Below are positions 21,937 to 33,392 of a DNA stretch of 64,000 bases, piece by piece; positions within the stretch are counted from its first letter, which is position 1; every line of letters starts with the position of its first letter. The translations under genes and the position numbers were made by a program. The stretch comes from Allacma fusca (lineage: Eukaryota > Arthropoda > Collembola > Symphypleona > Sminthuridae). The notes beneath the pieces are model-generated. The model was not told where the DNA came from and ran no database searches. It was given only the letters and a program-made list of their open reading frames with translations. Where the stretch lies: the NCBI GenBank assembly GCA_947179485.1, contig OX359247.1:2137060-2201059 (forward strand), read 5' to 3'.

Positions 21937-24900
21937 ATGTCCCAACCAAAGAGGCGTGATGACAAAATAATACTATTTCACCCGACACCGAAAGTTATGA
22001 AGTGCCCCGAAAGGAATTGCAGTGCTGCCTACACCACAAGCACTAATGCCTGGACATCACAACGCCGGTCCCCTAGAGAAGCACTTTCAAAACCAGCACA
22101 ACATCACAATTATAGGAAGCATAAACATATGCAGCAAATGTGACGAGGACATGAGCATTAAGCCATCAAATCACAAATGCACTGTAGTAGCCACACGAAC
22201 CAGATCTCATTCGCGAGAAAGGGACCCAATCCCTGCCACACATTCCATCGCCCCGAATCTAAGCACCATTATGGACATGAGCACAGTCGAAGTTGAAGAT
22301 GAACTACCATTTAAATGCCCAGATGAGGGATGTGAGGCAGCATTCTTGAGCTCTAAATCTCTTCAGAACCACACGATCGCCAAAGCAAAGAAGAGAGAAA
22401 AACAGAGACAGCTATCTCAGCTCCCTCAAAGCTCATCTCTACGGACTCGCCTTGAAGACCGCTCCTCGAGTATATTACCATCTCCCCGAATAATTACGGA
22501 GTCCCAATTTAACAGACTTGATACTGAGGCATTTCTGGAGGAAATCATAAGCGTTCAGACTCCTTTACCCGTATACTCGCCCCCTAGCCAACCAGAACCG
22601 GGAATAACCTCTCACGCTTCTCCGACTGTTGCACCACCACCATCGTTTCAATGCCAACCTGTGACCGCCCTAACCAACCCAGAACCCACCCCACAAGGTC
22701 CTGCTATACTAAACATAGCAATTGAAGAGGACGACCCAGGGAATGATAGCGACAGCTCATCTTCCTCAGAGAGCTACGCCTCTACTGTAATCGGGGAGGC
22801 AGAAACTGGACTGAGCGAGGATGAGGAACCAGTTAGCGTCCCTCAGCACGAAGATCAACACGAGATCCCTGACCTACGCGTACCATTTGAACCAGTAATG
22901 ATTGACTCAAATGATGAATCGGTACTACATCCCTTTAAACCTCGACTACTACATCTCCTGGAAGAGGAAGCCAGTAATGAAAATTGGCTGACGTTTGAAT
23001 CCCTTCTTGAAGACCTAACATTATGTGCCCAAAAAGCAGTAAATCTTACAGAAATCCAAACTACCCGATCAACTGCTCCTAAGAAAATAAACATTCATAA
23101 CCCTGAGGAAGTCCAAAAATTATACAACCGGAACAGGAGAAGAGCGGTGAGGCTAATAACTGAGGGTGAAGGAGACAGATGCAAGATCCCCATACAAGAC
23201 ATCACCACGCACTTCACTGAGACCAATGCAAGAAAGCCCAGCGACCTCTCCTATTTTGATGGTATCACCCCAGCCTGAATGAAGGTGAACTTGGATCACT
23301 TTTCCGAAAAGGAAACAATAGATGTACTCAAGAAGAGTGAGAATACCGCCCCCGGAGATGATCGCCTAACATACAAACACTGGCGGCTTCTTGATCCAGC
23401 AGCCACAGTACTTACTCCGATATTTAATATCTGCCGCAAGTATCGGCGTGTTCCCTCTGCCTGGAAAACTTCCAAGACGGTACTAATTTATAAAAAAGGT
23501 GACCCCTCTACAATCTCTAACTGGAGACCCATCGCAATATCCCGGACACTATACAAGACCTACTGTGGTCTTGTAGCCCGGCGTTTTAGAGTCTGGCTGT
23601 GTGCAGAAAAAATTCTTCACCCATCCCAGAAAGGCTTCACCCCACACGACGGGTGCTTCGAGCACAACTTCATACTAAACGAAGTGTTTGATGAGGCCCT
23701 GAATGAGAAGAATGATACCATTGCTATCCCACTTGACGCCACAAATGCATTCGGAAATGCTCCTCACGACGCTATCATATTAGCAACAGTAAAGTATGGA
23801 ACCGGTGACGACTTCACTGAAATCATCCGGGATATGTACACGGATGCTTATACCTCAGTTATCACAGATAGTGAATCTACGGCGCCTATACCCATTGAAA
23901 ATGGCGTCCAACAAGGACATCGGTTGAGTGGAGACCTCTACAACCTCACCACTAACCCGACACTAGTTAGACTACATGAGATGTATGAATCCCACCGTCC
24001 TCACATGCTAGCATTTGCTGATGACTGGATCCCGATTGCCAAATCAGTAGATGAAGCTCATGAGAAACTTGACTTCCTCGTCAAAGACATCCGAAAGATC
24101 GGAGTTGTGTTCAACGTCGCAAAATGTGCCACGATACATAGAAGTGGAAAAGCCCCTGCGGGAGCTAGGACGTCAGACTTCAGAATCAACGGATAACTTA
24201 TAAAATGCATGGACTCTGGAGAAACAATGAGCTACTTGGGCAATCCGATTGGATTCGCCCTCAACAACAACTTAAGATCCCTACAGAGCCACCTAGACTA
24301 TGCAACCAAGATACTGGAGTCCAAGCTAGCACCATGGCAGAGATTAGACGCCCTGAAAACCTTCTTCTACCCATCCTGAAACTACGCCATCCGCACCAAC
24401 CAATTCAACATAGCGGAATGGAAAACAATTGACCAACTCCTGAGGAAAGGAATTAAGAAAACGCTGAACCTACCCAACAGTGCCACAACTGAATTCCTAT
24501 ACGGAAGTAGAAAGAGCGGCGCTATGGCACTACCCTTACTATGGGAGGACAATGACATCTTCGCAATAGATGGTGCAATCAAACTTCTCACCTCACGTGA
24601 TAGCGCACTACGTCAAATTGCAGCGCAAAGTCTTCGCAGGACGGTCAGCAAACGCATCCGGCGCGAAACAACATGGCCCGAAATCTGTCTGTTCCTCAAT
24701 GGATCCAATGAAAATCCCTTCAGAGGAAACACTAACGCACGGAAAAACATATGGACAAGAGCACGAATGGCAGCCGCAAAACTAGGAGTTGAATGGGAAT
24801 TCGAAAATGGTGTCTTCAAGTGTATTCGCTTTGGAAATGTTACACTTAAGTCACATCAGAGCAGAATGATAGCGAGCAAACTACGCCAGAATCAACGAGA

Positions 24901-25642
24901 AATTCGAGATCAAATCCTCATCAGCAAACCCAACCAAGGGAAAGTTCTCGAATGCGTCGGAATGAGTAAAGCCAGTACACATTTCTACGCATCGGGATCG
25001 CACACGCGATTTGCAGACTGGCGATTCATTCATCGTGCACGCCTCAACCAAGTTCCACTGAATGGCGCAAAGGTGTGGGACAATACCAGTGACAAACGAT
25101 GCCGTAGATGCAACGCCGACAATGAGACCCTCCCACACGTCCTCAACCACTGTAAACCCTACCTGCAGGGACAAACTAGAAGGCACAACGCCATAGTAGA
25201 CCGGGTCAAAAAGATGGCCCTTGGAAACAGGAGAAGAAAGATGACGGTTCTCAGCGAAAACACTGCATCAATGGGAACAGAACTAAGACCAGACCTAGTA
25301 CTACTTGACGACGCTGTCCAGAAGAAGAAAGTGTACATTGTGGACGTCACAATTCCTTTTGAAAACCGCCCACAAGCACTGACTGACGCACGACAACGTA
25401 AAATTGACAAATACCAACCACTCATTCAATTATACCAGCAACGGTACCCTAACTCAGAGGTCTCCGTAGAACCCATAGTCTTGGGATCTCTTGGATCCTG
25501 GGACCCAAGTAATGACAACTTCCTATCTAAATTATGTGCTAAATCTTATTTATTAATGATGAGAAAACTTGCGGTTTCTGATATAATTAAGTGGTCTAGA
25601 GATATCTACATTGAGTTCCTGACGGGACACAGACAATATTAA
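21937..25642 (+). pseudogene. Utopia-type ORF: zinc fingers, reverse transcriptase, restriction-like endonuclease; interrupted
   Basis: About 1,235 codons from ATG 21937. Domains in order: zinc finger CPERNC with HFQNQH; CSKC...HKC; a third finger start CPDEGC at about 22317; acidic Ser/Pro-rich linker; RT with LDATNAFG and catalytic FADD (Asp codons 24020 and 24023); thumb region ending YLYGSRK-like; CCHC motif CRRC-x8-H-x4-C (about 25100-25151); RLE with RPDLVLLDD and VYIVDVTIPF, the PD...D signature. One frameshift lies at about 22050-22075 inside finger 1. Three in-frame stops break the frame: TGA 23276-23278, TAA 24194-24196, TGA 24377-24379. RT motif QGHRLSG differs from the usual QGDPLSP. 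Known role: nick U2 DNA and prime reverse transcription there. This copy looks recently inactivated. Confidence 0.87.
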
Positions 25643-25814
25643 TGCATACAATACAATGTAAGATTTGACAATGATTTGAACAATGTTTATATGAATGACG
25701 TGTGCTTTATCTTATATGTTCCCCAACATTACAGCACAAGACAAAATAATTTATACTTACAATGACAAATGACAATGAAACATGTACAAAATGCAAAAAT
25801 GCAATAAATAACTA

Positions 25815-25961
25815 TCTGTTCTTATCAGCTTAATATCTGATACGGGTCCAAATGGACCCCAGTATATTAAACTGATTTTTGGAAACAGTCCTGGTTTTGG
25901 AGCTTGCTCCAGCCGGGACACGGGTTGACCTGGCATTGCAGTACAGTCAGGACCGGCCCAC
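25815..25961 (+). ncRNA. U2: U2 snRNA gene, 3' part, interrupted
   Basis: Continues U2 from TCTGTTCTTATCAGCTTAAT. A stem GGGTCC/GGACCC (25844-25849, 25854-25859) matches the U2 IIb hairpin position with altered but paired bases. The Sm site ATTTTTGG is at 25875-25882. Stem III (GTCCTGG...CCGGGAC) and stem IV (CCTG...CAGG around GCATTGCAGTAC) are intact. With the 5' part this makes about 186 nt, normal for U2. The 3' end is placed by comparison with other U2 genes and may be off by a few bases. Confidence 0.93.
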
Positions 25962-25969
25962 TGAATAAT

Positions 25970-27055
25970 AAATATTGAGTCTACGTTTGGGTGAACAGTT
26001 CAGAATCGAATGAAATATCATGAAGGTCCCAACTTCAATCCTGAAATTTATTGGGGAGTTTGTACCTTACAGTATATCCCCTTGTACATATGTACATAGT
26101 ATTGTTAGTCGCAGAGTCTCACGTTGTGAACAACTGTGATAGTTATTTGGACTGAAAGTACATGAATTGCATGGTGAAGAGAGTATTTGCATGAATTGAA
26201 CAGAAGTGAGTACAATGACACTCATTGCTTAATTTTCCCCGTCTTACACGATGCAATGCCATGGTCAGTCTGTGAGTGGACTGATTGTAAGTAGTTACAC
26301 ACATGAAACTCTCACATTGTAAACACACTTACAAAAAGTGAGATTCTCATTTGAAAAACTCCTGGATGTCGCTTTTGCTTTACTCACATTTTACTCACAT
26401 CCTCACATGTCAACAATATTTATATATGTATAAAGACTGACGTGATTTCCCCGAGAATTCTTAACTCACAAAAATGGCTGCCGATTATTTACGGGCTTCT
26501 AACTCGAGCTAATAGTAGAGCCTGTCTGTAATCACCCTCAGTCCTGGACTCCCTTACGAAAGCGTGCAGATGTCTCTACAAGAGTAAATATATTTGGATT
26601 TATTCCCATTTACACCAATGTTGGTTTCTATCATTGTAAGAGATCGGGATTTGTATGAGCATTTTGTTGGCTCAAGCCTTAAAAAGCTTGTAGTTTTCGA
26701 GGTACAAACTTACGGCTTATATACTTACGTGGACACGGATTAGCAAAACTACTTGTACTCAAAGCAAAGCTGAGCAAAGTATTCGCATACCCTAAATCCT
26801 ACAAACATTTAGATTCTTACGTACAACGTACATTTTATCGTACGTAAATCACTCCCGAGTCTTGACCCTACCTACAACCTACATACGTCACTACAGAGAT
26901 TTGTCCCTACCTACATACCTCTTTGTCGTAATTGAATCATACCTGAAGGACTAAAATGAAATTACTATATAAAAAGTTGAAGTTATTTACAATGCTCTTA
27001 ATTTAAAACTAAATACTACATACACAGTTGGCAATGCAAATGCTTGCTCAAGTTA
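25970..27055. other. no gene recognised
   Basis: Sequence downstream of the split U2 gene, AT-rich, no coding frame with a domain. Any U2 3'-end processing box would lie at its left edge, but I cannot assign one. Confidence 0.4.
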
Positions 27056-27059
27056 GAGC

Positions 27060-27365
27060 ATCTCGGGCTGTTAAAATTTGCGGGCAAGCCCGTAAAACGC
27101 CCGGCCCGCCCGTGCTTCGGGCGGGTAAAATTTATTGCGCTTGACGGGTTCGGGCGGATACGGTCTTTTCAATAAGGTTAAAAAAGACCGTAAAAACCCG
27201 TGAAAAAATTCATGAGTGGTGCATGCAGGCTCAGGGGTTGTAAACAGACCTGAGCAACTGCTGGCAGGATTGAGCCCCATTGACGTCCTGAGATGAAGGG
27301 AGGTGGTGCGCCCCAGGCTATTTCTTAAATACGGGCTTTATAGGCTCGGAGAGGATGCAAACTTG
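27060..27365. mobile_element. possible small TIR element with CGGGC subterminal repeats
   Basis: GC-rich CGGGC/GCCCG words cluster at 27066-27160 and reappear inverted near 27333-27352 (ACGGGCTTTATAGGCTCGGAG). The outermost bases (GCATCTCGGGC against GCATCCTCTCCGAGC) are imperfectly inverted. I see no target duplication, so the class is open. Confidence 0.3.
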
Positions 27366-27416
27366 TTCACTGGCATACTAGGAGCTTAAATTAATTTTTT
27401 TAAACCGATCGGGTGT

Positions 27417-27450
27417 CAGCACGACAACCCCCAATGGGGTTGTCGTGCTG
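27417..27450. repeat. perfect 15-bp hairpin
   Basis: CAGCACGACAACCCC (27417-27431), loop CAAT, GGGGTTGTCGTGCTG (27436-27450), with no mismatch. It lies at the border of the pogo/Tigger-like remnant, so it may be a fused pair of transposon ends. Confidence 0.75.
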
Positions 27451-27451
27451 T

Positions 27452-28071
27452 AATTGTTCCCTATAAGAGCACTGTTTATAACAGCATTTTCGATGTAAGA
27501 GCTGGCATTTTACTTCCTCACGTTAAAACAAATCCTTTATAAGAGCATATGAGCAGACCTAGAAACGATTATGAAACGTTTGCACAAAAACACCAAGAGC
27601 GCCAATATCTACCGAGTATTGGAATTGGTGACGACGAAGTATTTTACACAATCTCTTACATGTAGCAAAATCAAAAGAGGCTAATTTGTAATAAAGATTC
27701 ATATGAACATGCATTAATCGATTATTTGGATACAAATAAAAGTATTGTTGGCAAAATCTTGCAAGGATTTTTCAAGAGACCCAAATTACTACTTCATTCC
27801 AACCAAAAATGAATAGTATAATAACATTATTTATAAATACAATTTGGTTTACCCTGGAATCTTCTGTATTGTTTAATGATGTCTTATTTAGCGCACGTCT
27901 TAATGTATTAGGGCAATTTTAGTTAATTTAATTTAATCAAGTTAGCTCAGTTCTTAATACTGTATAGCCAGTATTTTAATGTATTAAGACAAATGTTCCT
28001 TATAAGAGCATACCGTTATAAGAGCGCTTTTGGAGTGCTTTCAGGGGTGCTCTTATAGAGAGAGTGCACTG
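27452..28071. mobile_element. pogo/Tigger-like DNA transposon remnant
   Basis: The right end read inward is CAGTGCACTCTCTCTATAAG and is followed by TA (28072-28073), the duplication expected of Tc1/mariner-pogo elements. ATAAGAGCA words recur at both ends (27460-27475, about 27540, 28003-28060). No transposase frame survives between them. Confidence 0.5.
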
Positions 28072-28427
28072 TATTCAGCATTACATATCGTCACTGAATA
28101 GGCTAAATAGATTACGCTTGTATGCTTTTGTACATCACTTACATTTAGTCTACTTTGCCCCTTTAACAACAATATTTAAGATCCACCGAAGACACTCAAT
28201 TTAATTTTCAGATACTAACTCGGATACTAAAAATATCATAATAATCTACATTACTTAATAAACAATTAAAATAAGTAATTATCTTTAGTCAAGGTAATTA
28301 TATCTTATTCAATGAAAGTTGAATCATTTGTTGCTACACAAGTTTTATATGCAGTCCTTGAAAAAAATTACGTGATTAGTTGTTGCCTTTACGCCTGTTT
28401 GAGTCCTGAACTGAAAATAGTGAGCAT

Positions 28428-28624
28428 TGTTTGGTATAAAAGTTTTTGTATTTAAAATACAGTATTTTGTATTTGAATATTTTAAATTACCGACCATGTA
28501 TTGTATTTTTATTTATATTTTAGTATTGTAACCTGAGGTATTTTACTTTGTATTTTGTATATTTTACTTCAGGTTTTTTATTTTGTATTTTGTCACCTCA
28601 GACCAAGTATTTTGCATAGCTCTG
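28428..28624. mobile_element. hAT-like end with GTATTTTG subterminal repeats (partial)
   Basis: Many GTATTTTG/AAATAC words lead to an end that, read inward on the minus strand, begins CAGAGCTATGCAAAATAC. CAGAG-type ends are common in hAT elements. I find no matching left end or duplication, so it is probably truncated. Confidence 0.35.
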
Positions 28625-28753
28625 CATATAAGTAAACATCATTTGTTATTTCACTGGCTTTCATGAGGACAGTCCTGTGAAACATGCATCCCTTAGTTTA
28701 CTGATGAGTTACAGAGCGTTTCAAAAGCCGAGAGGTTTAACTATTTCGGTGTC

Positions 28754-30006
28754 ATGGATTTCAAGTCAAAGGTGAGATTAAATTATAATATTATAACCAG
28801 TCACTTATTTTCAGCTCTCCGTTGTTTATAAATAGTACAAGCCAGGTCTAAACTAAATAAAATCTTGTGTAGGATATCCTGGTGAAAAAGCTACGAGCTT
28901 TAAATGACAAAGATTTTTACGATGTTTTCACGGCAGCATGTCCAAAACATAAGGACAGACCTGCTGATCTTGTGAAAAATGTGATGAATTATTGGAGACA
29001 TCAAGGGTGCAAATGCAAGAAATGTTCGTCGTCATCCGTTAGCTGCAGTGAAGACCGAGGTACCGTGTCTTCCCGTCAGTCGATGCAACCACCGAGAGGT
29101 TGTCGACCAGCATGGGAGGTAATAACTCAACATTATTAAAAAGTTGCTTTTTAAAGAGTTAATACAATAATTATTCCATTAATTAATGTTGTACTACAAT
29201 ACTTTCAGGTGGCATTTGTGTATCGTGGAGATCTTATACCTGTTGGTGAAAAGCTTTTCGTTGATGTAGAAAAAGTGACCGAATTGAAAACGCACAAAAA
29301 CCTTGCCGGGACAGTAGCGGTTGTCAATGAACGGAGGGATCTCGTCTTCTGGGCAATTATTAAACAGCCCGAGGTCTGCCAACATTTTCCTCCTTTAACA
29401 GGTCTTAGTAGGGAGAAAATTATTATGGGAATTGAACCAAGTAAAGTACGTGTTATAAAATCATCAACAATTAAGTTTATTAGTTAGTTATTAATTTAAG
29501 TGAATCAAGTAGACCTGACACTATTTTTGCAATTATTTGGTCATTTATTGGTCCGGTTTATGCTTAAAAGCATTTTACGAGGAAATACTTTGGTAGGCGC
29601 TGCTATTCGCAGGATTTGGTATCACTGGATACAAACCCGACCGAAGTGAACGTAACAGTTGTTGACACGCAGGACTTCTTTCGAGATAAACGGGGTCCAT
29701 TCAAACTGGTAGATTTAGCGAAATTCTATTTTCCAGATAAATGTGATTTTCAGTGTGCGCAACACTGCCATTTCCGATGCAAGAATGACATGTAAAGTAG
29801 CGAAGAGGATGTTTGAGCTCCAACGTCAAGGGGAATCGAAGTTTCGAGAAGCTGTACAACGAAGTGCAAAGCCGAAGTTTTTTGCAGTGGGAGACAAAAG
29901 TACGTGCAGAACCAGTAAGAAAAAAAATAAGAAAAAAAGGAACTCCAAACTCCTCGATTGGAAGATTTCTTGTCCGACGAGGATTATGACCCTTTCTGAA
30001 ATGTAA
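28754..30006 (+). pseudogene. multi-exon DEDDh-type (REXO4/ISG20-like) exonuclease gene, frame broken in last exon
   Basis: Four exons with consensus splice sites and all introns in phase 0: 28754-28771 (MDFKSK, donor GTGAGA), 28873-29118, 29209-29445 (donor GTACGT) and 29613 on. The product has a basic cysteine cluster (CKCKKC), then FVDVEKV matching exonuclease motif I (D-x-E), then AGTVAVVNERR, typical of the REXO4/ISG20 fold. Motif III appears as VRNTAISDA in a different frame after about 29755, so a 1- or 2-nt shift separates it from FKLVDLAKFYF. The histidine expected before the last aspartate is replaced. The tail is lysine-rich and ends at 30006. Known role of the family: 3'-5' RNA or DNA trimming. 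Inference: a decayed or divergent gene, or an assembly indel. Confidence 0.5.
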
Positions 30007-30504
30007 TTAATTCAGTTTGGCTATGACATTGTCATTATCTTTCGTTGTTTTGAGTGGTTTCATGTATGTGCTTAAGGAGTTATTGAAATATTAAAAATTG
30101 GTACTAATAATCAGCAAATGTATGAAATTAACTAAAGGTTTCCTTCCATAATTTGTTTCATCTCAAATATTATCGAAGCGAAGTTGTTTTTCACGTCCCC
30201 TTTTCGTACACTTATGGCTATAAGAAGCTATATGAACTTCAAACACAAATTGCTACTTGTTTGAAGTAATTGTGAGAAAAATTACGAAAATAATATTTGA
30301 TGAGATGGCCATTTCGAAAAAAATAAGTTTTAATAAAGTAATTTTGCAGCTTCTAAGGGTAATATAGAAGAGTTTGCACATCGGTTTTTACGCCCGTATA
30401 ATTTTACATTGTGTTATAAATTTTCGTAGCCTTTGGAACCGATCATAGTTGTGGTCACCGGTGCTGCTGAACAGATTGCCTACTCGCTTTTGCGCCCGTT
30501 GGTG

Positions 30505-30860
30505 AAAGCAGATGTCTTCGAACCAGATCAGCCCTTTACACTTGCTGGATATGCGTGATGGGAATTTGGAAAGCGTTGTTATGGAATTGATGGATTGTGC
30601 CCTGTCAGTTGTTTTGAGTGTTGTAACAGTGGATGGGATTGAGGAATATTGGTGCAGCTTCTTGGTCGGAGCTATGCCCAGGACAGAAGTCATGGAAAGG
30701 AAAGACCTTTTGGCTGCCAATGTGAAGATTTGCAAAGTCCAGGGCGAAGCTTTGGATCAGCAGAAAGTCGATGTCTTCGGACCAGACCAGCCCTTTTGTT
30801 TTGAAAGGCGTTGTTATGGAATTGATGGATTTTTCTCTGTCACTTCTTTTGAGTGCCGTA
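30505..30860 (+). repeat. imperfect direct duplication inside a retroelement-like segment
   Basis: A segment starting GATGTCTTCGAACCAGATCA near 30509 recurs near 30769 as GATGTCTTCGGACCAGACCA. Both are followed by GCGTTGTTATGGAATTGATG. The copies are about 260 bp apart and have diverged by substitutions and small indels. Confidence 0.7.
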
Positions 30861-31640
30861 CCACTACCCTTCAAACGAGGACCAATACTGGCGATCGGAA
30901 AACTAAATAGCCTGGTGAAGAAGGGAGATCATCAGGCTACACAAAACATCATCCCGGAAACCTCCCACCGTATCAACAATTCCAGAACCAACCCAAAGCT
31001 TGTTCCATCAATGTCAATTGTATTTAATAGTCCACCCACTCCCCCACCAAAACGGATACATCCACCTTCGTTCTCTCCTATTCCCAAAACGTTCCCCAAC
31101 GCTCCATATACCCCAGATTATCCCCGTTACTTCCCGCGACAAGGATCTGATCCACGACACCATCGAATTCATTCCACTACCAAGAAACTCTCTAACTCCC
31201 AACATCAAATGCCTGTTCTGGAAGAACTAAACCGAAACATGATCAAAATTCCCACACTATATCGCACAGCATTCAAGAATGCAAAATCCAGCAAGCGAAT
31301 AATTAATTACTCCTCATCTCCCAATAATTTATGCAGTCTTCCCCAAACAAATAGTTTCAGAGAACTGAGCAAACAACTGAGATGGAACAGCCAACATAAA
31401 TACCATCATAAGAACAACTACAATAAAAGACATGTCAGCTTCCCAAGAAAGGACTTACAGCAACGAAGACACTTTAGCAACCACTGTACAGAAAACAAGA
31501 GTTACCCTACCTCCAATTTACCAAATGCCTCAAACACAACATTACCACCAACTTGTTCATTCTGTAATACTGGCAATCACAAACTACGTGACTGCTCTGC
31601 CTTCAGACAATGGATAACAATGCAATCAAGAACACCATGA
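30771..31640 (+). CDS. Gag-like protein with CCHC zinc knuckle (non-autonomous or remnant LTR element)
   Basis: A 289-codon frame ending at 31640; the true start is uncertain. The N-terminal part overlaps the duplicated segment. The middle is Pro/Ser/Asn-rich and basic (PPTPPPKR and similar). Close to the C terminus is CSFCNTGNHKLRDC, a C-x2-C-x4-H-x4-C zinc knuckle as in retrotransposon nucleocapsids. No protease, RT or integrase follows. Instead a purine-rich tract and a TGTCAC sequence at 31784 look like the start of a 3' LTR. Inference: the gag end of an LTR element that has lost pol. Confidence 0.45.
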   Translation: MSSDQTSPFVLKGVVMELMDFSLSLLLSAVPLPFKRGPILAIGKLNSLVKKGDHQATQNIIPETSHRINNSRTNPKLVPSMSIVFNSPPTPPPKRIHPPSFSPIPKTFPNAPYTPDYPRYFPRQGSDPRHHRIHSTTKKLSNSQHQMPVLEELNRNMIKIPTLYRTAFKNAKSSKRIINYSSSPNNLCSLPQTNSFRELSKQLRWNSQHKYHHKNNYNKRHVSFPRKDLQQRRHFSNHCTENKSYPTSNLPNASNTTLPPTCSFCNTGNHKLRDCSAFRQWITMQSRTP

Positions 31641-31771
31641 CTACTACTAGAATAAACGTCAATTAGTTAATTTCGAATCCATTGCTATGACCAGAAACCT
31701 ACAGTGATAAGTGATTGACCTATAACACCCCCATGACGGAGAGATGTCCCAGTCTCAAAACACCCCACCCC

Positions 31772-31800
31772 GGGAAGGAGAAGTGTCACGACATTATTAG
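31772..31800 (+). other. candidate polypurine tract and 3' LTR start
   Basis: GGGAAGGAGAAG (31772-31783) is directly followed by TGTCACGACATTATT. Many gypsy LTRs start with TGTCACGA after such a purine run. I find no second copy upstream and no clear LTR end, so this stays tentative. Confidence 0.4.
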
Positions 31801-33227
31801 AATAACCATAGTTGTTATTATTGAGTCAAACAATTATTACTAGTTTTAGAAATAATGAATTTATAATATTACGAAAGATATTAATCAATGCTTATTACAC
31901 GATGCTTACCTAACTAAACGACTACCATCGATTCGGTTGAATAAATTAAGGGAGGTCATTCCTGGTTTAGCTCTTGACATAACTTGACCTATCTTTACTA
32001 CTCTACCACTGAGCCACCCTACACTATCTTACTCTTATAATAAGTCTGAGCTACGCCACCTCTTACCATTACAATATAGTCCCCAAACTGGAATTAGTCG
32101 CGAAATCTAGCTATGGTCTTGAAATAGTTTCCCCGGAGTTTTTAATAGTGCTTAGCCTTGCTAACTGTTACGAAACAACATCCCTGTATTCCGACCGGAT
32201 CATAACTTCAATAAGTACTGAGTTGTACTGATCAGTATTGTAAAATTCACTGTCAGATAATGTGTAAGATTCGACACTAGACCTTTAGTGCAATAGGTGT
32301 ATTCGATTTCTACGAAAATTCTACAGGCGGACAGGAATATACCTTAAGTTACGGAGCAATTAAAACTGGGTAGTGAAGGTCTGTGATCAGCAGCATGACG
32401 TTTAACTGGTTTGCATTTCTTCAGGACGGAATTCCTGTGTGGATAATACTATTCCACCTATCAAAGGAGTTTTATAACGCCCTATGCATGTTTGGACGTT
32501 TAAATGTAACAACTGCCTTTCCTTGTTTAACGAGAGTGTAATAAGTGCTCTCACTCGTCCTACAGCATTTATAAGAGGAAATAATACAAGCATTAATCAC
32601 GGCGATCAGTACTAGTGAAACATTTATAGTACTGCTATTATAATATAAACAATTATTTTTTTACAGCGGCTTCTGCTCATTTATTAGCCCTGAAATGATT
32701 CAAATTTTGTTAAAATTTTGGGCATCACATTGTAAATCATTCATTGGATTTTACACGTCAAAAACTTGAATTTTGATGTTTATCAAGAAAATTTACATTC
32801 TGGCTCTGTGCAATCATACCGAACTCACTCATCATTCTCTAATTATCCTGAGCAGGATACATCTACGTTGAAGTAAAGTATTCATTACTAAATGGATTTA
32901 GAATATAATCTCTAAAAAATCAACTGCAGGGCAAATTGGTTCCCTTGATTTGTTGAATCTTGGTGGGATTTTAAAACTAATGCTACGAATGCATTTCGTA
33001 TTAAACAGAAATCCGTTAGAAAATTTTTGGTTTTATTTTCAAGTTAATTGTAGTTAGATTTCTGTAAGTACACACTGGCGGCCGATTAATTAAATAATTG
33101 AAAAGATGGCTGCATGTAACGAAATGAAAATATAAAAACAGCCATGATAACTCAGCAAAATCGAAATACTTATTATACCTTTACGATATTTTACAATCTA
33201 TGTTTCGATCGTATGAGCAATGCTTAC
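31801..33227. other. no gene recognised
   Basis: The left part may be LTR sequence. No frame over 65 codons and no domain. Confidence 0.4.
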
Positions 33228-33392
33228 AGGCGGGTGAGACATTTTCTTTAGCTCACGCTGCTGCATTAACTACATTAGCTCAATCATAAATTATTGATTT
33301 GGATATACTACAGCGGATGTTCATTTTAATAATTACAAGACAAGAACAGACGGGTAAGGCACGTTCATTGGCTTACACTGCTGCGAAAATGA
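33228..33392. repeat. diverged direct duplication downstream of the hAT transposase
   Basis: ACAGGCGGGTGAGACATT followed by GCTCACGCTGCTGC (33228-33272) recurs as ACAGACGGGTAAGGCACG followed by GCTTACACTGCTGC (33348-33392), 120 bp on. The second copy overlaps the end of the transposase frame. Confidence 0.5.

Larger units (their letters stand above)
21141..25814 (+). mobile_element. Utopia-type U2-snRNA-specific non-LTR retrotransposon
   Basis: Inserted in the same orientation as U2 between GTAGTA and TCTGTT. A TA is present on both sides, so the exact junction is uncertain by 2 bp. It encodes N-terminal zinc fingers, an R2-like RT and a C-terminal CCHC motif plus restriction-like endonuclease. 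Known: Utopia elements of this RLE class insert at one site in U2 genes, with strong specificity in wasps and oomycetes. Parts: 5' UTR 21141-21936 with hairpin repeats, coding region 21937-25642, 3' UTR 25643-25814 ending in A-rich AATAAATAAC. Family membership is inferred from target site and domains and needs an RT tree. Confidence 0.88.

Noticed and set aside
21937-22143. Separate small protein upstream of the Utopia frame
   Set aside because: It is the N terminus of the same element protein; its finger cysteines belong with the histidines in the next frame after a frameshift.
27060-27365. Assignment of the CGGGC-rich element to hAT
   Set aside because: No target duplication and only imperfect inverted ends; class left open.
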